NCBI GenBank assembly: GCA_049514335.1
Contig: JBEKVE010000179.1
Coordinates: forward strand, 1-6,405
Reading direction: 5' to 3'
Length of the DNA: 6,405 nt
Source: JBEKVE01 sp049514335
Lineage (GTDB): Bacteria; Actinomycetota; Acidimicrobiia; Acidimicrobiales; UBA8190
The notes under the pieces are model-generated. The model was given only the letters and a program-made list of their open reading frames with translations, was not told the origin of the DNA and searched no databases. The position numbers and the translations under genes were made by a program. Below are positions 1 through 6,049 of this stretch, in pieces. Every line of letters begins with the position of its first letter. Position 1 is the first letter of the stretch.

Positions 1-1045
1 GTTCGACCACTGGCGCCAGCGGGTGGTGCTCGTGGACAACGTGGTGGTGGGGGAGGGCTGGAGCGGCACCGATGCCGACGCCGCCTACGCGGCGGCGGGC
101 GAGCGCCTCGACGCCCTCGCCGCGTCGCTGTTCGGCCCGCTCCAGACGCCGCCGCTCGAGCCGCCCGACGCCGAGGAGGAGCCGGCGGTGACGCGGACCA
201 TGGCGCCGGAGACGTTCATGGACGCCGTGCAGGTGGCCAAGGAGCACATCCGGGCCGGGGACATCTTCCAGGTCGTGCTGTCGCAGCGCTTCGACCTCGA
301 CCTGGGAGCGGCGCCGTTCGACCTCTACCGCGTGCTGCGGCTCGTGAACCCGAGCCCCTATCTCTATTTCCTGCGCACCGAGCACTGCAGCGTGGTGGGG
401 GCGACGCCCGAGCCGCTGGTGCGGCTGCGCGACGGCGTGGTCGTGTCGCGACCCATCGCCGGCACGCGACGGCGGGGCCGCACCGACCAGGAGGACGAGC
501 GTCTCGCCGCCGAGCTGTCGGAGCATCCGAAGGAGGTGGCCGAGCACGTCATGCTGGTGGACCTGGCCCGCAACGACGTGGGCCGCGTGGTGGAGTTCGG
601 GTCCGTCCACATCGACGAGTTCAAGACGGTGGAGCGCTACAGCCACGTCATGCATCTCACCTCACAGGTGTCGGGGAAGCTGCGTGCCGGCCTCGGTCCC
701 ATCGACGTGCTGCGGGCCACGATTCCCGCCGGCACCCTGTCGGGGGCGCCCAAGGTGCGGGCCATGCAGATCATCGACGACCTCGAGCCCACCAAGCGCG
801 GCGTGTACGGGGGGGTGGTGGGCTACATCGACTTCTCGGGCAACCTCGACGCCGCCATCGCCATCCGGACCATGGTGGTGACGCCCGACGGGCGAGCTTC
901 GGTGCAGGCCGGGGCGGGGATCGTGGCCGACAGTGATCCCGCCGACGAGGAGACCGAGTGCGTCAACAAGGCCGCGGCGCTGCTGAGCGCCGTCCCCGCC
1001 GCCCGCCGGGCGACGGCGGCCCGCCTCGCCTGGGCGGAACGGTGA
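1..1045 (+). CDS. trpE: Anthranilate synthase component I, C-terminal part (5' end outside window)
   Basis: This is the chorismate-binding catalytic subunit of anthranilate synthase, which with the glutamine amidotransferase TrpG converts chorismate to anthranilate, the first step of cytoplasmic tryptophan synthesis. The frame is open from base 2, so the gene begins upstream; 347 residues and the TGA are visible, and the N-terminal tryptophan-binding part is missing. Visible family motifs, in order, are PIAGTRRRGRT, the HPKEVAEHVMLVDLARNDVG block, GTLSGAPKVRAM, YGGVVGYIDFSGNLDAAIAI and QAGAGIVADSDP followed by EETECVNKA. All belong to the chorismate-binding fold. PabB and isochorismate synthases share this fold, but the LARNDVGRV block and the GTRRRG/EDE spacing fit TrpE best. 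The GTG of the next gene overlaps the stop, so the two are probably cotranscribed. No trpG or other trp gene is visible here. Confidence 0.93.
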   Translation, partial: FDHWRQRVVLVDNVVVGEGWSGTDADAAYAAAGERLDALAASLFGPLQTPPLEPPDAEEEPAVTRTMAPETFMDAVQVAKEHIRAGDIFQVVLSQRFDLDLGAAPFDLYRVLRLVNPSPYLYFLRTEHCSVVGATPEPLVRLRDGVVVSRPIAGTRRRGRTDQEDERLAAELSEHPKEVAEHVMLVDLARNDVGRVVEFGSVHIDEFKTVERYSHVMHLTSQVSGKLRAGLGPIDVLRATIPAGTLSGAPKVRAMQIIDDLEPTKRGVYGGVVGYIDFSGNLDAAIAIRTMVVTPDGRASVQAGAGIVADSDPADEETECVNKAAALLSAVPAARRATAARLAWAER

Positions 1046-2019
1046 GCACCGCCACCTGGAGCGCCCCGCCCGGATCGGCGGAGAACGAGGCCGGCGCCTA
1101 TCTCGAGGACTACGACGCCGTGCGCCGCGGGGTGGGAGCGGTGCCGGTGGGTCGCGACGTCGTGCGCCTGGCGGGGGTGGACGCGCTGTCGTTCCTCCAG
1201 GGTCAGGTGTCCCAGGACGTCGCGACCTTGGCGGAGGGGGAGTCGGCCGAGTCCCTCGTCCTCACGCCCCAGGGCAAGCTCGACGCGCTGGTGCGGATCA
1301 CGCGCCTCGGGCCCGAGGTCGTGGTGCTCGACGTCGAGGGCGGGTTCGGCGAGGCGCTCGTGGCGCGCCTCGGGCGCTTCAAGCTGCGGGTCAAGGCGAC
1401 CGTCGAGCTCCTCGACTGGCGGTGCGTGGCACTGCGCGGTCCCGGTGCCGGCGACGCCGTGGCCGGCGGTGGACCGGGGGCGGGGACCGTCGTCGCCGTG
1501 CCCTTCCGGTGCAACGGCGTCGACGGTCTCGACCTGCTGGGCCCGTCCCCCTCGGTGCCGGCCGGGGTGCGGGTGTGCGGCGCCGACGCCTGGCTGTCGC
1601 GACGGGTCGAAGCCGGCATTGCGTCCATGGGTGCCGAGCTCGACGAGCACACCATCGCCGCCGAGGCCGGGCTTCTCGACCGCACCGTCAGCTTCACCAA
1701 GGGGTGCTACACGGGCCAGGAGCTCGTGGCCCGGCTCGACGCCCGGGGCAACAAGGTGGCGCGCCACCTGCGCGGGCTCGTGCTCGGGCCCCAACCTCGC
1801 GACGCGCCGCCGGTGGTGGCGGGATCGGAGCTCGTGGCGGACGACGCCCCGGGGGCGAAGTCCGTGGGCACGGTGACCTCGGCGGCGTGGTCGCCGGCGC
1901 TCGGGTGCCACGTGGCGCTCGGCTATGTCCGTCGCGCCGTCGAGCCCGGTTCGCTGCTCCAGGTGCGGACCGGCGGCACCGCCGAGGTGCGCACCCTGCC
2001 GCTCGTCCCTGCTGACTGA
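1042..2019 (+). CDS. ygfZ: YgfZ/GcvT-like folate-binding protein
   Basis: This 325-residue protein belongs to the YgfZ (COG0354) branch of the GcvT-like fold. In E. coli, YgfZ binds folate and supports assembly or repair of certain iron-sulfur enzymes such as MiaB; that role is transferred from the family. The decisive sign is the YgfZ signature KGCYTGQE at residues 220-227, which contains the conserved Cys222. Near the N terminus LQGQVSQDV and LTPQGKLDALVRI also fit the family. I chose the GTG at 1042 because it gives a 4-base overlap with the trpE stop and has a GGGCGGA stretch just upstream. A GTG at 958 would run 88 bases into trpE and add an Arg/Pro/Gly-rich tail unlike the family. There is no signal peptide or membrane segment, so it is cytoplasmic. 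A true glycine-cleavage GcvT is less likely because of the Cys motif and the short length. Confidence 0.88.
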   Translation: MSTATWSAPPGSAENEAGAYLEDYDAVRRGVGAVPVGRDVVRLAGVDALSFLQGQVSQDVATLAEGESAESLVLTPQGKLDALVRITRLGPEVVVLDVEGGFGEALVARLGRFKLRVKATVELLDWRCVALRGPGAGDAVAGGGPGAGTVVAVPFRCNGVDGLDLLGPSPSVPAGVRVCGADAWLSRRVEAGIASMGAELDEHTIAAEAGLLDRTVSFTKGCYTGQELVARLDARGNKVARHLRGLVLGPQPRDAPPVVAGSELVADDAPGAKSVGTVTSAAWSPALGCHVALGYVRRAVEPGSLLQVRTGGTAEVRTLPLVPAD

Positions 2020-2032
2020 CGCGGCGATAGGT

Positions 2033-2053
2033 CGGGCCGACGGCGTCGGCCCG
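2033..2053. terminator. Hairpin between convergent ygfZ and cysQ, likely two-way terminator
   Basis: CGGGCCGAC (2033-2041) and GTCGGCCCG (2045-2053) are perfect 9-bp inverted arms around a GGC loop. The hairpin fills the 48-base gap between two converging stop codons, exactly where a shared terminator is expected. Neither side has a T-run. Actinobacteria often use such tail-less hairpins, but this also means termination is inferred from position and stem strength only. Confidence 0.65.
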
Positions 2054-2067
2054 CTGGGGCGGTGGTC

Positions 2068-2835
2068 TCAGGACCGCAGGGCCTCGGCCACGACGTCGAC
2101 CAGCTCGGGCCGGCACACGAGCAGGTCCGGCAACCACGGGTCGGCGGCGCCGTAGCGAAGCGGCGCGCCGTCGAGACGCGAGGCGTGCATGCCGTGGGCG
2201 CGCGCCACGGCCACCGGCGCCGCGGAGTCCCATTCGTACTGGCCGCCGCCGTGCACGTAGACGTCCACGGTGCCGCGCACCACGGCCATGACCTTGGCTC
2301 CCGCCGATCCCATGGGGACGAGCTCGGCCCCGAGGTGCGTCGCCACCCGCGTCGCCTCCACGGGCGGCCGGGTGCGACTCACGGCGATGCGCACCGGCCC
2401 GTCGCCACGCGCCACCGGCGTGGGGGAAGCCGCACCACCGGTGGCGAACACGAGTCCCTCGGCGGGGAGCGCCACCGCCCCCACCACGGGGTCCTCGCCC
2501 ACCACGAGCGCAACGTGCACGGCGAAGTCGGCTCGCCCCTCGGCGTACTCCCGGGTGCCGTCGAGCGGGTCGACCACCCACAGGCGCCGGTGCCGCTCGC
2601 CGGCGGGGGCCGCACCGTGGTCGCGCCCGCCCTCCTCGGAGCGCACGACATCGTCGGGACGGGCTTCGGCCAGGGCGGCCACGATGCGGTCGTGCGAGGC
2701 ACGGTCACCCTGGTGGCCGAGGGCCGGACCGGCCGGGGACCCGTGGCGCTGTGCCCGCTCCCGGAGCTCGACCAGCGCCCGCCCGCACTCCTCGGCGATT
2801 CGGGCGGCGAGCGCATGGTCGTCGGTCGTGTCCAC
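2068..2835 (-). CDS. cysQ: 3'(2'),5'-bisphosphate nucleotidase (PAP phosphatase) CysQ
   Basis: CysQ removes the 3' phosphate from 3'-phosphoadenosine 5'-phosphate (PAP), the by-product of PAPS use, giving AMP; many members also act on inositol phosphates. The 255-residue protein carries the Mg-dependent, lithium-sensitive phosphatase signature: SEE at 66-68, DPLDGTREY at 89-97 with metal ligands Asp89 and Asp92, and WDSAAP at 202-207 with Asp203. The stretches GSAGAK (176-181), MHASRLDG (216-223) and LPDLL (235-239) match mycobacterial CysQ as I remember it, so CysQ is preferred over a generic inositol monophosphatase. The GTG at 2835 is chosen because no start codon lies just upstream in frame, AGGGA sits close before it, and the N terminus then fits the family length. 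It is divergent from cysDNC, which makes the PAPS whose use yields PAP. Confidence 0.9.
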   Translation of the reverse strand: MDTTDDHALAARIAEECGRALVELRERAQRHGSPAGPALGHQGDRASHDRIVAALAEARPDDVVRSEEGGRDHGAAPAGERHRRLWVVDPLDGTREYAEGRADFAVHVALVVGEDPVVGAVALPAEGLVFATGGAASPTPVARGDGPVRIAVSRTRPPVEATRVATHLGAELVPMGSAGAKVMAVVRGTVDVYVHGGGQYEWDSAAPVAVARAHGMHASRLDGAPLRYGAADPWLPDLLVCRPELVDVVAEALRS

Positions 2836-2848
2836 CGGTCCCTGCCCT

Positions 2849-2890
2849 GGTGTGGCTGCTGTGGTGTGCCTGGCGCGGTGTGCCGTCGCC
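2849..2890. repeat. Three 14-base tandem repeats in the cysQ-cysD intergenic region
   Basis: GGTGTGGC at 2849, GGTGTGCC at 2863 and GGTGTGCC at 2877 begin exactly 14 bases apart, giving three tandem units of 14 bases (2849-2862, 2863-2876, 2877-2890). Only the first eight bases of each unit are well conserved, with one mismatch in the first copy. They lie just upstream of the cysQ start, between the two divergent genes, where an operator for sulfur control would be placed. No matching regulator family is recognised, and G/T-rich words recur easily in such DNA. Confidence 0.4.
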
Positions 2891-2955
2891 GGGGCCGGGG
2901 GCACGGCGCCGGGTCCGGAGCCCGCCGACCGTATCGGAAAGCGACCCGGCCAAGC

Positions 2956-2961
2956 TATTCT
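2956..2961 (+). promoter_or_regulatory. Candidate -10 box for cysD, with leaderless initiation possible
   Basis: TATTCT at 2956-2961 fits the actinobacterial -10 pattern TANNNT and lies in a locally AT-richer patch. Nine bases separate it from the cysD ATG, and no Shine-Dalgarno-like purine run is present in those bases. A transcript starting at or within a few bases of A2971 would be leaderless or nearly so. No convincing -35 hexamer is seen at the usual distance (2933-2938 reads ATCGGA). Inferred from position and pattern only. Confidence 0.45.
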
Positions 2962-2970
2962 CGTCTGTCT

Positions 2971-3897
2971 ATGGGGGGACGCTCGGAGGCTGGTACGTAC
3001 CAGCTCTCCCATCTCGAGGCGCTCGAGGCACAGTCGGTGCACGTCATGCGCGAGGTCGTGGCCGAATTCGAGCGGCCCGTGCTGCTGTTCTCGGGGGGCA
3101 AGGACTCCGTGGTCATGCTGCGGCTGGCCGAGAAGGCGTTCTGGCCCGCCCGTCTGCCCTTCCCTGTCATGCACGTCGACACCGGGCACAATTTCCCCGA
3201 GGTGCTCGAGTTCCGGGACCGGCGGGTGGCGTCGCTCGACGCCCAGCTGGTGGTGGCCTCGGTGCAAGCCTCGATCGACAGCGGCCGGGTGGCCGAGGAC
3301 CCCGGCCCCAACCCGTCGCGTAACCGCCTCCAGACGAGGACCTTGCTTGACGCCATCACCGAGCACCGCTTCGACGCCGTGTTCGGCGGCGCCCGGCGCG
3401 ACGAGGAGAAGGCGCGGGCCAAGGAGCGGGTGTACTCGTTCCGTGACGAGTTCGGCCAGTGGGACCCGAAGAACCAGCGACCCGAGCTGTGGGGCCTGTA
3501 CAACGGTCGCCACCGCAGCGGCGAGCACATCCGGGTCTTCCCGCTGTCGGACTGGACCGAGCTCGACATCTGGCAGTACATCGCCGAGGAGAGCCTCGAC
3601 ATCCCCGAGATCTACTACGCGCATCGCCGCTCGGTGTTCCGCCGCGACGGCATGCTCCTGGCGGCGAGCGACTTCGTCACCCTCGTCGACGACGAAGAGG
3701 TCTTCGAGACCACGGTGCGCTACCGCACCGTGGGCGACATGACCTGCACGGGTGCGGTCGAATCGAGCGCGTCGACCCTCGACGACATCATCATCGAGAC
3801 GGCGGCCTCCCGCTTGACCGAGCGCGGCGCCACGCGCGCCGATGACCGCGTCAGCGAGGCCTCGATGGAGGACCGCAAGCGCGAGGGGTACTTCTGA
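2971..3897 (+). CDS. cysD: Sulfate adenylyltransferase small subunit CysD
   Basis: CysD is the catalytic subunit of heterodimeric ATP sulfurylase. It adenylates sulfate with ATP to give APS and pyrophosphate, and depends on the GTPase CysN to drive the reaction. The 308-residue protein is close to the usual length of about 300 and aligns along its whole length with E. coli CysD. It has the PP-loop SGGKDS at 41-46, HVDTGHNFPE from 68, GGARRDEEKARAKER from 139, then WDPKNQRPELW, RVFPLSDWTELDIWQYI and the conserved C-terminal ending KREGYF. The ATG at 2971 places YQLSHLEALEAQSVHVMREV opposite the known E. coli N terminus (IRLTHLRQLEAESIHIIREV). The same frame is open far upstream over cysQ, but that is only the shadow of cysQ. 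The cysN start follows two bases after the stop, so this is the first gene of the cysDNC operon. Confidence 0.96.
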   Translation: MGGRSEAGTYQLSHLEALEAQSVHVMREVVAEFERPVLLFSGGKDSVVMLRLAEKAFWPARLPFPVMHVDTGHNFPEVLEFRDRRVASLDAQLVVASVQASIDSGRVAEDPGPNPSRNRLQTRTLLDAITEHRFDAVFGGARRDEEKARAKERVYSFRDEFGQWDPKNQRPELWGLYNGRHRSGEHIRVFPLSDWTELDIWQYIAEESLDIPEIYYAHRRSVFRRDGMLLAASDFVTLVDDEEVFETTVRYRTVGDMTCTGAVESSASTLDDIIIETAASRLTERGATRADDRVSEASMEDRKREGYF

Positions 3898-3899
3898 GC

Positions 3900-5150
3900 A
3901 TGGAGCTCCTGCGCTTCGCCACGGCCGGCTCCGTCGACGACGGCAAGAGCACGCTCATCGGGCGGCTCCTGTACGACTCCAAGGCCATCTTCGAGGACCA
4001 GCTCGAGTCGGTCGAGCGCATCAGCCGCCAGCGCGGCGACGAGTACACCGACCTGGCCCTGCTCACCGACGGGTTGCGGGCCGAGCGCGAGCAGGGCATC
4101 ACCATCGACGTGGCCTACCGGTACTTCGCCACCCCGCTGCGCAAGTTCATCATCGCCGACACCCCCGGCCACATCCAGTACACGCGCAACATGGTCACCG
4201 GGAACTCGACCGCGGACCTCACCCTCGTGCTGGTCGACGCCCGCAAGGGGATCGTCGAGCAGACCCGGCGCCATGCCTTCCTGGCGTCGCTGCTGCGGGT
4301 GCCCCACCTGCTGCTGTGCGTCAACAAGATGGACCTGGTGGGCTACGACGAATCCGTGTTCCACGCCATCCGCGAGGAGTTCAAGGCCTTCGCCACCCGC
4401 CTCGAGCTCACCGATCTGGCCTTCATCCCCATCTCGGCGCTCCAGGGCGACAACGTGGTGCAGCGCTCGCTCAGCATGCCGTGGTACGAGGGCCCGTCGC
4501 TGCTGCACCACCTCGAGCAGGTCTACATCGCCTCGGACCGAAACCTCATCGACCCCCGCCTGCCGGTGCAGTGGGTGGTGCGCCCCACCGCCTCGACCAT
4601 CCCGGACTTCCGCGGCTACGCCGGCCGCATCGCCGGCGGGGTGTTCCGCCCCGGGGACGAGGTCATGGTCCTGCCGTCGGGCCTCACCACCACCGTGACG
4701 GCCATCGACACCTTCGACGGACCGGTGGAGGAGGCCTTCCCCCCCATGTCGGTCATGGTGCGGCTGGCGGGCAACCTCGACGTGTCGCGCGGCGACCTCA
4801 TCTGCCGTCCCCACAACCGGCCCACCGTCGGCCAGGATCTCGACGCCATGGTGTGCTGGATGACCGAGCGGCCCCTCGCCGAGGGGGACGTGGTGGCGCT
4901 CAAGCACACCACCCGCTGGGTCCGGGCCCAGGTGCGCAAGATCCACTACGCCCTGGACGTCAACACCCTGCACCGCAACGAGGCCGCCGACACCTTGGGC
5001 CTGAACGACGTCGGCCGGGTGAGCCTGCGGGTCACCCAGCCCCTCTTCTACGACAGCTACCGCCGCAACCGGACCACCGGGTCCTTCATCGTGGCGGCCG
5101 AGGACACCAACGTCACCACGGGTGCGGGCATGATCCTCGGGGCGGACTGA
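3900..5150 (+). CDS. cysN: Sulfate adenylyltransferase large subunit CysN (GTPase)
   Basis: CysN is an EF-Tu-like GTPase that couples GTP hydrolysis to APS synthesis by CysD. The 416-residue protein has all nucleotide-binding motifs: G1 GSVDDGKST at 10-18, EREQGITIDVAYRYF as the switch I region, G3 DTPGH at 87-91, G4 NKMD at 142-145 and a SAL motif at 179-181. Two beta-barrel domains follow from about residue 220, with RGYAGRIAGGVFRPGDEV and VRLAGNLDVSRGDLI typical of CysN, ending in NVTTGAGMI. It is shorter than E. coli CysN (about 475) mainly because the extra N-terminal stretch is absent. The ATG lies two bases after the cysD stop, with GAGGGG at 3883-3888 as a likely ribosome site. It ends without a kinase domain; APS kinase is encoded by the separate next gene, unlike the fused mycobacterial CysNC. 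Confidence 0.96.
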   Translation: MELLRFATAGSVDDGKSTLIGRLLYDSKAIFEDQLESVERISRQRGDEYTDLALLTDGLRAEREQGITIDVAYRYFATPLRKFIIADTPGHIQYTRNMVTGNSTADLTLVLVDARKGIVEQTRRHAFLASLLRVPHLLLCVNKMDLVGYDESVFHAIREEFKAFATRLELTDLAFIPISALQGDNVVQRSLSMPWYEGPSLLHHLEQVYIASDRNLIDPRLPVQWVVRPTASTIPDFRGYAGRIAGGVFRPGDEVMVLPSGLTTTVTAIDTFDGPVEEAFPPMSVMVRLAGNLDVSRGDLICRPHNRPTVGQDLDAMVCWMTERPLAEGDVVALKHTTRWVRAQVRKIHYALDVNTLHRNEAADTLGLNDVGRVSLRVTQPLFYDSYRRNRTTGSFIVAAEDTNVTTGAGMILGAD

Positions 5151-5153
5151 ACC

Positions 5154-5750
5154 ATGCCCACCGCTCCCGACGTGGTGTGGTCCGTGGCGCGCTTCACGCG
5201 CCGCGACCGCTGGCGGGCGCTCGGCACGCGGGGGGCCACGGTGTGGTTCACGGGGCTGTCGGGGTCGGGCAAGTCGACCCTGGCGGCGGCGGTGGAGGAG
5301 CACCTCGTGGCGTGCGGCCGCTGGGCGTACCGCCTCGACGGCGACAACGTCCGGTCGGGGCTGAACGAGGACCTGGGGTTCTCCCCGGCCGAGCGCGACG
5401 AGAACATCCGCCGGGTGGCGCACGTGGCCCGGCTCTTCGCCGACGCCGGGGTCATCGCCCTGGCCGCCCTCATCAGCCCCTACGCCCAGGGCCGGCGCGA
5501 AGCCCGGCTCCTGCACGAGCAGGCCGGGCTGCGCTTCGTGGAGGTGTTCGTGGACACCCCGGTGGAGGTGTGCGCGGCGCGCGACACGAAGGGGCTCTAC
5601 GCCCGGGCCCGGGCGGGGGAGATCCCGTCGTTCACGGGCGTGAGCGACCCCTACGAGCGGCCCACCGACCCGGAATTGGTGGTGGACCACACCATCGAGC
5701 TGACCGATGCCGTGGAGATGGTCCTGGCGGCTCTGGGGATGCCGGCCTGA
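5154..5750 (+). CDS. cysC: Adenylylsulfate (APS) kinase CysC
   Basis: CysC transfers phosphate from ATP to the 3' hydroxyl of APS, giving PAPS, the donor for sulfate reduction and sulfonation. The 198-residue protein has the Walker A loop GLSGSGKST at 34-42, the APS-binding DGDNVR at 62-67, FSPAERDENIRRVAHVA at 76-92, ISPY at 107-110 with the usual active-site serine Ser108, and the FVEVFVDTPVEVCAARDTKG and LYARARAG blocks leading to FTGVSDPYE. Length and order are those of a stand-alone bacterial APS kinase. The loop after ISPY reads AQGRREAR where many members have RADRDR-like sequence, a mild variation. The ATG is three bases after the cysN stop, with GGGGCGGA at 5139-5146 as a weak ribosome site. 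It is the last gene of the operon; no clear terminator hairpin with a T-run follows it. Confidence 0.95.
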   Translation: MPTAPDVVWSVARFTRRDRWRALGTRGATVWFTGLSGSGKSTLAAAVEEHLVACGRWAYRLDGDNVRSGLNEDLGFSPAERDENIRRVAHVARLFADAGVIALAALISPYAQGRREARLLHEQAGLRFVEVFVDTPVEVCAARDTKGLYARARAGEIPSFTGVSDPYERPTDPELVVDHTIELTDAVEMVLAALGMPA

Positions 5751-5779
5751 GGGCACTCTGACCTCGTTCACCCCTCCTG

Positions 5780-5809
5780 TTACCGCGGTATGCGGTAGAA
5801 TTACCACGG
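5780..5809. promoter_or_regulatory. Operator-like cluster of TACC/GGTA half-sites over a possible -10 box
   Basis: TTACCGCGG (5780-5788) and TTACCACGG (5801-5809) are direct repeats with one mismatch, exactly 21 bases apart, about two helical turns. The first lies on the perfect 10-base palindrome TACCGCGGTA (5781-5790), and an inverted GCGGTA sits at 5792-5797. TAGAAT at 5796-5801, one base from TATAAT, lies within the cluster. The layout suggests a promoter for the downstream response regulator with a regulator site over it. No good -35 is seen, and the binding protein is unknown. Confidence 0.5.
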
Positions 5810-6000
5810 AGAGTGAAAAGTGCGAGTGAGAGATCCTTCGGTTCCGGCAACGACTGACGGCTTGACGTTGACTTCGCGCGAGGAGTGGTGAGAAGCTTGG
5901 TCCTTACCGGCCCGCCGGGATCGGCACAGGCGTTGCTCTGGGCGGGGGGAGCGTGGTGCAGAAGCCGATGGTGAATCGACACTGTAGGGCGTGCTCGGCC

Positions 6001-6027
6001 GGCGATCAGGGTCGCCACCGGGCGACC
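6001..6027 (+). promoter_or_regulatory. Overlapping hairpins just before the response regulator ribosome site
   Basis: GGTCGCC (6010-6016) and GGCGACC (6021-6027) form a perfect 7-bp stem with an ACCG loop. An alternative 5-bp stem pairs GGCGA (6001-6005) with TCGCC (6012-6016), so the two cannot form together. The strong hairpin ends seven bases before the ribosome-binding run at 6035. No T-run follows, so it is not a standard terminator. A role in translation control is possible but only inferred. Confidence 0.4.
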
Positions 6028-6034
6028 AGCGTGT

Positions 6035-6042
6035 AGGGGGGG
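6035..6042 (+). promoter_or_regulatory. Ribosome-binding site that decides the TTG start
   Basis: AGGGGGGG at 6035-6042 is followed, after seven bases, by TTG at 6050. This is the strongest Shine-Dalgarno-like run before any gene in the window. Upstream in this frame there is a stop at 5972 and no ATG or GTG between it and 6050, so the TTG start is well supported. Confidence 0.75.
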
Positions 6043-6049
6043 CTTTCCG

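Larger units (their letters stand above)
5751..6049. other. 299-base intergenic region between cysC and the response regulator
   Basis: No convincing protein gene lies here. The left part (5766-5820) is locally less GC-rich and holds the half-site cluster and a -10-like box described separately. The middle has two close TTGAC words (5862-5866 and 5868-5872) without a matching -10, a CCGGC/GCCGG mini-hairpin at 5907-5918, and nested GCAC/GTGC and GCTC/GAGC pairings between 5924 and 5959. The right part holds two overlapping hairpins and a strong ribosome site. If transcription starts near 5808, the response regulator mRNA has a leader of about 240 bases. I could not match it to any riboswitch class I know. 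Confidence 0.6.

Noticed and set aside
958..1041. Earlier GTG start for ygfZ at 958
   Set aside because: It would overlap trpE by 88 bases and add a low-complexity Arg/Pro/Gly tail; the GTG at 1042 fits the family start and overlaps the stop by four bases.
2062..2970. Upstream extension of the cysD frame over cysQ
   Set aside because: Known CysD proteins begin close to the ATG at 2971, and the extra 303 residues lie antisense to well-supported cysQ and match nothing I recognise.
4158..4175. CysN G3 region reads DTPGHI where E. coli has DTPGHE
   Set aside because: The catalytic histidine and the DTPGH motif are intact, and a hydrophobic residue here is, as I recall, usual in actinobacterial CysN.
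3842..5761. Plus-strand open frame of 639 codons overlapping cysN and cysC in another phase
   Set aside because: The product is Arg/Pro/His/Gly-rich without family motifs, while the other phase encodes full CysN and CysC.
5766..5784. GTTCACC followed by GTTACC, resembling a Streptomyces PHO box
   Set aside because: PHO boxes need direct repeats at 11-base spacing; here the words are 13 bases apart and the second one is incomplete.
3720..5807. Long minus-strand open frame of about 695 codons antisense to cysN and cysC
   Set aside because: Its product is rich in His, Gly, Arg and Val with no recognisable domain, and it lies opposite three clearly conserved genes. Long antisense frames are expected at this GC content.
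5813..5857. GTG-started 14-residue frame MKSASERSFGSGND after the possible -10 box
   Set aside because: Very short, no spaced ribosome site, and 11 bases from the -10-like box, too far for a convincing leaderless start.
5862..5896. Possible second promoter with TTGACG or TTGACT as -35
   Set aside because: No TANNNT-like -10 lies 16-19 bases downstream of either word.
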